Shown one piece after another: positions 8,024 through 13,821 of a stretch of 19,832 nucleotides of DNA; the stretch's first letter is position 1; every line of letters begins with the position of its first letter. The stretch lies in NCBI GenBank assembly GCA_035296965.1, contig DATGZX010000060.1, positions 1 through 19,832 of the forward strand, in the 5' to 3' direction. Under the pieces are notes generated by a model. The model worked only from the letters and a program-made list of their open reading frames with translations. It had not been told where the DNA came from and did not search any database. Both the position numbers and the translations under genes were made by a program. This DNA is from DATGZX01 sp035296965. Its GTDB lineage: Bacteria > Planctomycetota > Planctomycetia > Gemmatales > Gemmataceae.

Positions 8024-9659
8024 GCAATTCTGGCGCTATGTGCGCGGCCTGACCGCCCCCGTGCTGCTCTGGAGCCTGTTCGCGGCCGTTCTGGTCATGC
8101 CGCTCCAATCATGGCTGCGGGGGGATGAACAGTACGACGAAGCCACGATCCGTGAATGGATCGATGAGACACGCCCATTCCGACTGTCGTTGCCGGAGTT
8201 GGCCCGCGACTATCTCAAGGAATCGGACAAGGCCCATGCCAATGGCGCACAAGGCAGCGCGGCCGAGGAAATCCTCACGCCGCAGAATTACAAACTAGGC
8301 ATCCAGGAGGAGGGGATTCAGGAGCATCTCAAGTCGATGGGAATTCCTCCCCAGATGTATCAGGGGCAGCTTCCCAGCTTCCCAGTCATCTATCGACTCA
8401 CGCTTTTGCTTGATGTTGCGCCGAACGGCCCGCAGAAAGAAATCGTTTGGGATTCGAATCAGACTCGCCTCCCCGAGCAGTATCGGGAACTCGATTACAG
8501 TATTGGGCCACGAGCCCATGTGAAGGTTCAGTACCAGCTCCACGCCTACAATCAGCGCCAGCAAATCGAGCAAGCAAGCGCGCGCCGCGTGCGCTGGGTG
8601 GGTGTCCTGGCCATCGCCGGCACCGTCGTCGCCGTCTTGTGGGTCTTTCTCGTGCAACATAGAGAGCAAGACCGGGAGCGACATCGGATCATGGTCCAGC
8701 AACAAATCGAGCGGGCCGAGCATCTTCGGCTGGAGGAAGAACTCCGTCGCCGCAACGCCGAGAGCCGCCACGAAGAAACGGAGAGAAAACTGCTCGAGCA
8801 GCGCCTGGCAACCCAGGCGGCCGAAGGCAAAGCGTTGGAACTCAAGTCGCAGCTCTATGCCAGTATCGGCATCATGGCGGGCTCCTACGCGCACAACATC
8901 AAGAATCTTCTGGTCCGCCCCAACGATCTGTTGCGCCGCTGCCTGGAGGGGGATGGGCTTGCTCCCAGGCAGGAAAACATGTTGCAGGAGGTCCGGCAAA
9001 CGCTGGGGACCGTGACGGAACGGCTTCAGCAGATCCTCCGAACGGTGCGCCGCGACCCGAGTCGGACCGAGTTGACCCGGCTCGACCTTAACGAGGTCGT
9101 GCGCGACTTGCAGCACACCTGGGAGGACCTGGCCCGCGAGAAATGGAAGCTCACGTTGACCTCGGAGCTGGGCCCTGAGGCGTTGCCGATCCAGGGCGAT
9201 CTTTCGCACCTGGAGCAGGCGATCGAGAACCTGTTGTTCAATGCCCGCGACGCCACATTCGAACGGCGCAACCAGCTTCGCGATCAAGCCCGCAGCAATG
9301 AATCGCTCACGGCCGAAGCGCGGCGGCAGGCGTTGATCGACGCGGCCGCCTGGAAAGGCGCCGTGACGCTGCGCACGCGCCGCCAGGGAGACTCAGCCGT
9401 TCTCGAAGTTACGGACAACGGCATTGGCATGACCGAGGAAATTCGGCGGCGCTGCACGGAAACCCACTTTTCGACCAAGCGGGACAACGCCATCTACGAA
9501 GGGAACAGTACGGGGATGGGCCTGGGGTTGTCGTTTGTCGTCGTCATCCTGGAACATCATCAGGCTACGTTCGAGATCTCCTCGGAGCCGCTCGGCGGCG
9601 CCTTATTTCGCGTCGGCTTTCCGCTGGCGAAGGCCATCGCTCCCGAGAAGGCAACCTGA
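8013..9659 (+). CDS. Membrane sensor histidine kinase without a receiver
   Basis: Predicted to autophosphorylate on histidine and pass the phosphate to an unlinked response regulator. The 548-residue protein has a membrane helix at about 14-30, an extracytoplasmic domain of about 165 residues, a second helix at about 195-214 and a long charged coiled coil (about 216-280). The phospho-acceptor is H294 in SYAHNIKNLL. The ATP-binding domain has N box NLLFNARDA (406-414), G1 box DNGIGM (468-473), FSTKRDN (486-492) and G2 box GMGLGLSFV (501-509). The stretch between N and G1 boxes is about 55 residues, longer than usual, with a charged helical insert (about 416-446). It overlaps the upstream sensor gene by 11 bp and has no receiver gene beside it. 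Start is the ATG at 8013; an in-frame ATG at 7980 would extend it by 11 residues. Confidence 0.93.
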   Translation: MSRKQFWRYVRGLTAPVLLWSLFAAVLVMPLQSWLRGDEQYDEATIREWIDETRPFRLSLPELARDYLKESDKAHANGAQGSAAEEILTPQNYKLGIQEEGIQEHLKSMGIPPQMYQGQLPSFPVIYRLTLLLDVAPNGPQKEIVWDSNQTRLPEQYRELDYSIGPRAHVKVQYQLHAYNQRQQIEQASARRVRWVGVLAIAGTVVAVLWVFLVQHREQDRERHRIMVQQQIERAEHLRLEEELRRRNAESRHEETERKLLEQRLATQAAEGKALELKSQLYASIGIMAGSYAHNIKNLLVRPNDLLRRCLEGDGLAPRQENMLQEVRQTLGTVTERLQQILRTVRRDPSRTELTRLDLNEVVRDLQHTWEDLAREKWKLTLTSELGPEALPIQGDLSHLEQAIENLLFNARDATFERRNQLRDQARSNESLTAEARRQALIDAAAWKGAVTLRTRRQGDSAVLEVTDNGIGMTEEIRRRCTETHFSTKRDNAIYEGNSTGMGLGLSFVVVILEHHQATFEISSEPLGGALFRVGFPLAKAIAPEKAT

Positions 9660-9667
9660 AGAGCGCT

Positions 9668-10120
9668 CTACTCCTCTCGCGGATTATTCTGCCGGCGGCC
9701 CTCTTCCTCATCCTCCACGCCGGATAGTAGCTGGGCGAGACGGCCCAGCAGGGCCACGCCACCCGTAATGGCCGCCAGGCTGACCACGCCCGCGACGCAC
9801 CAGACCGACAGTGAAACGGCAAACACGATATCGGATTTGTAGGCGACCAGAAATGAAGTGACCGTGCCAGCCGCGCATACGCACACGATCGGCACCAGCA
9901 GGGCCGTTCTGCCGGCGAACACGGAGCGTTCATCCAGGCGCGGCAACGGGATACCTTGCTCCAGGGCACGCATGTTTTCCGCATGCCTGAGTTCGATCGA
10001 TTGTTTCTGTGCGCGCAATAATTGCGGCACCAATATCAATAAAGTCAGCAGCAACATCGTGCTCAGGAGCAGGATCGTAATTTCGCCACTATGTTGTTGC
10101 AAGAATACTTCGAGCGGCAT
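9668..10120 (-). CDS. Small three-helix membrane protein of unknown function
   Basis: No family recognised. The 150-residue product has three hydrophobic stretches: about 13-35 (LLLSTMLLLTLLILVPQLL), 71-93, and 97-125, the last possibly a tight helix or two short ones. Between the first and second is a polar loop (36-68) containing ENMRALEQGIPLPR, a motif seen in several small bacterial membrane proteins of unknown role. The tail is acidic (VEDEEEGRRQ). The start is the ATG at 10118-10120, with AGGTG about 6 nt upstream; the frame is open further to 10219, but those residues are polar and unlike a membrane protein start. It converges on the histidine kinase with only 8 bp between stops and is divergent from the LOG-family gene. 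Nothing ties it functionally to either. Confidence 0.7.
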   Translation of the reverse strand: MPLEVFLQQHSGEITILLLSTMLLLTLLILVPQLLRAQKQSIELRHAENMRALEQGIPLPRLDERSVFAGRTALLVPIVCVCAAGTVTSFLVAYKSDIVFAVSLSVWCVAGVVSLAAITGGVALLGRLAQLLSGVEDEEEGRRQNNPREE

Positions 10121-10243
10121 CGGTGCACCTGCATGGGGATCAATCGATAAGAAAGCGTCGTCTTCCACTTTAACGGGGAGACGACGAAAGGTGAACCGGC
10201 GGTGGTCGGAAGCACACACGCGGGGTCACCATCGAGGATCGTC

Positions 10244-10248
10244 GGAGG
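10244..10248 (+). promoter_or_regulatory. Ribosome binding site of the LOG-family gene
   Basis: GGAGG at 10244-10248 lies 4 nt before the ATG at 10253. This decides the start over an upstream in-frame GTG at 10202. Confidence 0.7.
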
Positions 10249-10252
10249 TCGT

Positions 10253-10837
10253 ATGCAACGTCTGTGCGTATTCTGCGGCTCGAATGTCGGAAACCAGCCC
10301 ATCTATGCCGACCAGGCGCGTCGATTAGGCGAAGAGCTTGGGGCACGCGGGATCGACCTGGTGTATGGCGGAGGTCACATCGGTTTGATGGGCATCCTCG
10401 CGGACGCCGTCCTGAAAACCGGCGGAAAGGTGATAGGCGTGATCCCGCAGTCATTGAAAGACAAGGAGCTGGCGCACGCGGGGCTGACCGAGTTGCATGT
10501 GGTCGACACGATGCATCAGCGCAAGGCGCTCATGGCCGATTTATCCGATGGCTTCGCGGGTTTGCCCGGGGCATTTGGCACCGGCGATGAGCTATTCGAG
10601 ATCTTGACGTGGGCCCAACTGGGACTCCACGCCAAACCAATCGGCCTGCTCAATGTTGCCGGCTATTTTGATTCCCTGGTAGCCTGGCTGGAGCGGGCGG
10701 TCTCCGACGGCTTTCTGCGTGCCGCCCACCGCCGGCTCCTGCTGGAAGCCGCGGATCCGGTGCACTTACTCGGGCTGCTGCAAGAGTATCACCCTGTCCG
10801 GGGTCCGGAGAAGTGGATCGAAAAGGAGGATCGTTAG
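10253..10837 (+). CDS. LOG-family protein (lysine decarboxylase-like, cytokinin riboside phosphohydrolase fold)
   Basis: LOG-family enzymes hydrolyse nucleoside 5'-monophosphates such as cytokinin ribotides or AMP to a base and ribose phosphate. The 194-residue length is normal. It has VFCGSNVG (6-13), YGGGHIGLMG (38-47) and the MHQRKALM helix (87-94) with the conserved arginine R90. The signature normally written PGGxGTxxE reads PGAFGTGDE here (105-113): the catalytic glutamate E113 is present, but the second glycine is alanine (A107). Codons GGG GCA confirm it is not a misreading. This may alter the phosphate-binding loop, so activity should not be assumed. Older annotations call this family lysine decarboxylase, which is misleading. 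It is divergent from the membrane protein gene and convergent with the small-gene pair downstream. Confidence 0.92.
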   Translation: MQRLCVFCGSNVGNQPIYADQARRLGEELGARGIDLVYGGGHIGLMGILADAVLKTGGKVIGVIPQSLKDKELAHAGLTELHVVDTMHQRKALMADLSDGFAGLPGAFGTGDELFEILTWAQLGLHAKPIGLLNVAGYFDSLVAWLERAVSDGFLRAAHRRLLLEAADPVHLLGLLQEYHPVRGPEKWIEKEDR

Positions 10838-10919
10838 AGCTGAGGCTTCAGGAAGGCGGCCAGGCAAGACATTCAGTGCCAGGCGAGCACGTGGCAAGCC
10901 TCCCCTGGCTTTCAACGAT

Positions 10920-11330
10920 TTAATGCAGCCAAGCTTCCTGGCGTTCGACAAGGATCGTCTCTTGGCCAAGCGATTCCTCGAGTTCTCTTCGCAAAACTTG
11001 AAAATAGAGGTCGGACGGCGTAGCAGCGGCAGCATACACCACAAGCGGCGTGTGTTTGTTGAGTTCGATTTGCTCTTCTCGAAGACCGTACCCAACCGAG
11101 TCCGGGAGCACCGTGAGTCCATCGAAGTGACCGGTCAAAACTCTTTCTATATTTTCTAGATCCTTCTCAGTGGCAATCTGCTGGGGGTCCTCTCCGGGTC
11201 GGGTCTCTTCAACGGGCACAAGGACGGTGTAGCGCCATACCATCGTCCCAATTCCTATGGAGACTTTGATATTGTTCTTGCCAAAGGGCGTGAGAGCCTC
11301 AGGATTGAACGGCCGGCGAGTTTTGGCCAT
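10920..11330 (-). CDS. Conserved-looking hypothetical protein, second of a small overlapping pair
   Basis: Function unknown. The 136-residue soluble product starts MAKTRRPFNPEALTPFGK and shows alternating hydrophobic strands and charged helices: WRYTVLVPVEE (33-43), a helix around ATEKDLENIERVL, then TPLVVYAAA and a C-terminal helix YFQVLRRELEESLG ending in QETILVERQEAWLH. No catalytic motif, signal peptide or membrane segment is visible. Its start lies inside the end of the 72-residue gene upstream on the same strand (32-bp overlap, different frame), so the two are probably co-translated. Third codon positions are clearly less G/C-rich than in the flanking genes. This suggests acquisition by transfer. 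A toxin-antitoxin or other two-component cassette is one possibility, but no residue signature supports it. Confidence 0.65.
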   Translation of the reverse strand: MAKTRRPFNPEALTPFGKNNIKVSIGIGTMVWRYTVLVPVEETRPGEDPQQIATEKDLENIERVLTGHFDGLTVLPDSVGYGLREEQIELNKHTPLVVYAAAATPSDLYFQVLRRELEESLGQETILVERQEAWLH

Positions 11331-11517
11331 TTGAGGGTTCTTTCGAGACGTACTGGAAGGGGATTCTCGCCTCCTTGAGTGCCTGAATATGCTGGTCAGT
11401 TACTCCCATAATGTCTCCGGGAAACCGAACGCGCGTTACTCGAACCCCGTGGAAAACGCCGATAGCATGCTCTCGTGTTTCCTTATCCGGAAACCGAATC
11501 AAATGGATAGAACCCAT
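11299..11517 (-). CDS. Small hypothetical protein, first of the overlapping pair
   Basis: Function unknown. The 72-residue product begins MGSIHLIRFPDKETREHAIG and contains RFPGDIMGVTDQHIQAL, then IPFQYVSKEP. It looks like a compact alpha-beta protein, with a beta strand, a helix, a strand around the RVRFPGDI segment, a helix and a final strand. The start at 11515-11517 has purine-rich sequence just upstream (AAGGGGGAAGCGAAGG), a good ribosome site for this window. It overlaps the next gene by 32 bp. Codon use is AT-richer at third positions than in the flanking enzymes. The tight pairing, small size and base composition set the two genes apart from their neighbours. Confidence 0.65.
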   Translation of the reverse strand: MGSIHLIRFPDKETREHAIGVFHGVRVTRVRFPGDIMGVTDQHIQALKEARIPFQYVSKEPSNGQNSPAVQS

Positions 11518-11820
11518 CCTTCGCTTCCCCCTTCACCCTGCCCGTGAAATGTCTGTCAGGCTGAGCCTGAAAGCGCCGGTCGACTAGCCGCGAGCCAGGC
11601 CGCTCTCCGCCACCCCCAGGGTGCACATGTTCGAACCAGGGATCCAGAGCCTACGACCATACCGCGGTCTTGGCTCCCCTCCAATTTCCACGTATCCATT
11701 TTCAATCGCATGGCCAAAAACCGCAATAGCTCTGGGGGCCTCCTTTCGCCCTTGCCATTGGAAAGACGGCCGAGATTCATGCGTTTTCTTACACGGTGGC
11801 TCGTATGTGCGACGAAGTGG
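11518..11820. other. Spacer of about 300 bp, no gene recognised
   Basis: It lies upstream of the small-gene pair and downstream of the globin gene, both on the minus strand. It holds a short hairpin, TCAGGC-TGA-GCCTGA at 11556-11570. Several short frames are open, including one minus-strand frame from 11936 to 11556 that overlaps the globin gene, but their products are arginine-rich and low in structure, as expected for shadows. A TTCGAA-containing stretch near 11629-11637 recalls a tRNA T-loop but has no matching stems. Confidence 0.5.
11556..11570. repeat. Short palindromic hairpin
   Basis: TCAGGC-TGA-GCCTGA forms a perfect 6-bp stem with a 3-nt loop. It resembles the TCAGG-stemmed hairpin at 3850-3868 but lacks the TT/AA loop closure. 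Confidence 0.5.
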
Positions 11821-12822
11821 TTAGCCTTTCCCTTTCGCATCCGATTTCGTCTCGCCGGGCTTCTTCTCCGGGCTCGCCTTGGGCTCGACAATATCCTTAC
11901 GTGTGCTCTCGACAATCTGGAGCAGGTCTTGAGCATCCGCAGATTTCACGCCTCGGGCTTCCAATGCTTTTCGTAAATCAGCAACCGCCGCGTCGAATTC
12001 GGCATTGGTGATCCCCATCCCTTTGTGCGCCTCCCTCATCCCCTTACCCTTGTAGAGTAGAGGTCCTCCCGTTGCGGAGCTGATGAAGGCGACCACTTGG
12101 TCCTTCAGATGGGCGGTCTGGGCGTCCGAGAGCTTATACCTGCCGCCGCGCGAGAAATTGACTTTCGGGTCGGTAGCCGCGAGCGCCACAAAATCATCCA
12201 CGACCTTGCGGATCGCCTGCTCGCCTCCCAGTCGCGTCCACAGGCTGGCGGGGACTGGAGGAGTTTTCTTGATCGTGGGCTTCTTCTCGGCCGGCATGGG
12301 TAGCGAACCCTCGGCCGAGGGCTTGGCGTTTGGCGTGCGTGATGCATCATCGATCGGCTTCAGCTCAGCCCGAACCTTATCGAAGACCTTGCGCAAGGCA
12401 AACGCCCGACGCGCATAAGTCGGCTGGCGGTCGGCATCGTCCAGGCCGATGGTGATTTCTTTTTGCAGGCCGGGTCGGTGGGCCAGCAAAGGCTGCACTG
12501 TCAGCAAGGATCCTTGATAGAGACGATAGCAGCCGGCATGGTCGCCCTGCTTGTTGTACAGGTCCGCGCCTTCATTGATCACGTTCTTGAGAACTTCATA
12601 AAGCTGCCGATCCAGGTCCTTGATATCAATTTTACCGGGGACCGGGACAGAGCTAGCAGTTTTGCTCGGTCCCGCGTCGAGACCCTGGCCAAGAACTTGA
12701 CCCCAGAAACGCGCCTGCATCTTTGTCGGATTATTGCCCGCTGCGGCAAGTGTGCCCGGCCAACCGAAGATGACCACGCAGATGACCGGCACGGCCGGCC
12801 AGTACGGAAATCGTGTACGCAT
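11821..12822 (-). CDS. Exported protein with a C-terminal group 1 truncated-hemoglobin domain
   Basis: Predicted heme protein outside the cytoplasmic membrane that may bind oxygen or nitric oxide. The 333-residue product starts with a signal peptide (basic MRTRFPYW, hydrophobic core to about 24, likely cleavage after LAAA near 28). A helical region of unknown role follows (about 62-155), then a lysine/proline-rich linker (161-192). The globin domain runs from LWTRLGGEQAIRKVVDDF (194-211) to about 310. The proximal heme ligand is H266 in MREAHKGMGIT, and the ATGGPLLY turn (250-257) is in place. The distal B10 position, usually tyrosine after the phenylalanine of FY, appears to be valine (V212), which would change ligand binding. 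The tail is charged and low in complexity. The start at 12820-12822 has GAGAGG about 10 nt upstream and gives a proper signal peptide; the frame is open further upstream without support. Confidence 0.88.
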   Translation of the reverse strand: MRTRFPYWPAVPVICVVIFGWPGTLAAAGNNPTKMQARFWGQVLGQGLDAGPSKTASSVPVPGKIDIKDLDRQLYEVLKNVINEGADLYNKQGDHAGCYRLYQGSLLTVQPLLAHRPGLQKEITIGLDDADRQPTYARRAFALRKVFDKVRAELKPIDDASRTPNAKPSAEGSLPMPAEKKPTIKKTPPVPASLWTRLGGEQAIRKVVDDFVALAATDPKVNFSRGGRYKLSDAQTAHLKDQVVAFISSATGGPLLYKGKGMREAHKGMGITNAEFDAAVADLRKALEARGVKSADAQDLLQIVESTRKDIVEPKASPEKKPGETKSDAKGKG

Positions 12823-13072
12823 GAACCTGTTCCTCTCTATGGCCGCCTGGAAGTGAAAAGGCCCGGCCACCTCCCAGGAATTCCATCCCCCAGGCCTGGT
12901 CCCCAAAAGGGGCTCGCACGAGTTGTGCTGATGATAGGACTTGCGCGCGAATAAGAAAAGCGCTTTTACCTGATCTTGCATCGTTTGGCCATCTTCGCAT
13001 AATGGTTGGGCACGCAGGGCCGAGCAGGAGCACGGGCCTCATCTCGCCGTTTGCCATGCCAGGGAGAGTTCA
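12823..13072. promoter_or_regulatory. Divergent intergenic region with two palindromes
   Basis: About 250 bp separating the globin gene from the winged-helix/ATPase operon; it must contain promoters for both. It includes a hairpin CCCC-AAAA-GGGG at 12901-12912 and a perfect 12-bp palindrome AAAAGCGCTTTT at 12956-12967. Either could be an operator, but no -35/-10 pair is clear enough to assign. Confidence 0.35.
13061..13066 (+). promoter_or_regulatory. Ribosome binding site for the GTG start at 13073
   Basis: AGGGAG at 13061-13066 is 6 nt before the GTG. This supports a non-ATG start for the first gene of the two-gene ATPase operon. Confidence 0.65.
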
Positions 13073-13807
13073 GTGGCTGATAAATCCACTCAGCTAATTC
13101 TCGACGCGCTGAACCGGGCGGTGGCCGAACCCGCTGGCGTGACGCTTCACGGCACCAAAAAGGCTCCGGGCCTCTTCTCCACCACGGCTGCGGCCAGGCA
13201 GGTCGCCCAGCAGTGCCTTGAAGAAGGGTTCCTGCGCGTCGTGCACCGCGAAGCCAAGGGCAAGAGCGTCCAGGAAATCTGCGCGATCACCGAGAAGGGA
13301 CTTGCCCACCTGTTGAGTCAGGTGAGTCCCAAGCAGGTGCTGGAAGACCTGGTTCGCGGCCTGGAAGCCAGGCAAGCTCAGGTCGGCGAATTGGTTACCG
13401 CCGCCCGCGATTGGCAGAAAGGACTGGAGACCTTGCAAGCCACGGTCACGCGCGTCCTGCAACAGATCCAGAAGCCCAGCGGTGCAACCGGTTCATCCGC
13501 CCCCGCGCCGGGGCCCGCACCTTCGACCAACGGCTCGGACACATGGATCAAGGACGTCGTCGCCTACCTGGTCCAATGGCGCAATTCCGGCCCATCCAGT
13601 GATTGTCCGCTGCCCGAGCTGTACCGACGCGCTCTATCTGTCGCCTCGAACCTGAGCATTGGCCATTTTCATGACGGGCTCCGCCGTCTCCACGACCAGC
13701 AGCAAGTTTACCTGCACCCCTGGACCGGCCCGCTCTACGAAATCCCCGAACCGCCTTATGCCTTGTTGATCGGGCACGAGGTGGCTTACTACGCCAGCAT
13801 CCGTTGA
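13073..13807 (+). CDS. Winged-helix-like protein, partner of the downstream ATPase
   Basis: No named family recognised. The 244-residue product has three parts. Residues 5-80 look like a winged helix: a helix at TQLILDALNRA, then AARQVAQQCLEEGFLRVV and the strand-like EICAITEKGLAHLL. Residues about 86-135 form a helical, coiled-coil-prone stretch (VLEDLVRGLEARQAQVGEL, with further heptads after it), followed by a Ser/Pro/Ala linker (136-155). Residues 157-244 resemble a second winged-helix domain, with YLVQWRNSG, the conserved-looking DCPLPELYRRAL, and HFHDGLRRLHDQQQVYLHPW ending in LLIGHEVAYYASIR. There is no catalytic motif or signal peptide. The next gene starts 14 nt after the stop behind a strong ribosome site, so the two form an operon. 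A DNA-binding adaptor role is inference from fold pattern and context. Confidence 0.8.
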   Translation: MADKSTQLILDALNRAVAEPAGVTLHGTKKAPGLFSTTAAARQVAQQCLEEGFLRVVHREAKGKSVQEICAITEKGLAHLLSQVSPKQVLEDLVRGLEARQAQVGELVTAARDWQKGLETLQATVTRVLQQIQKPSGATGSSAPAPGPAPSTNGSDTWIKDVVAYLVQWRNSGPSSDCPLPELYRRALSVASNLSIGHFHDGLRRLHDQQQVYLHPWTGPLYEIPEPPYALLIGHEVAYYASIR

Positions 13808-13810
13808 CTG

Positions 13811-13816
13811 AGGAGG
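13811..13816 (+). promoter_or_regulatory. Strong ribosome binding site of the P-loop ATPase gene
   Basis: AGGAGG at 13811-13816 lies 5 nt before the ATG at 13822. It decides the start over the in-frame TTG at 13804, which overlaps the previous stop codon. Confidence 0.8.
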
Positions 13817-13821
13817 TCACC

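Noticed and set aside
8295..9287. A 330-codon minus-strand frame inside the histidine kinase
   Set aside because: The plus frame has the full set of kinase motifs in order; the antisense frame is a GC-driven shadow.
9660..9669. The palindrome AGAGCGCTCT between the convergent kinase and membrane protein genes as a terminator
   Set aside because: It has no loop and no T-run, and it lies across the two stop codons; a 10-bp palindrome here can arise by chance.
11600..11700. A possible tRNA or tRNA fragment suggested by a GGTTCGAAC-like stretch
   Set aside because: The flanking bases do not form a T-stem, and no acceptor, D or anticodon stems can be drawn. TTCGAA is itself a palindrome.
11556..11936. 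A 126-codon minus-strand frame overlapping the 3' end of the globin gene
   Set aside because: The product is arginine-rich and low in structure, it overlaps the globin tail in another frame and it lacks a start signal.
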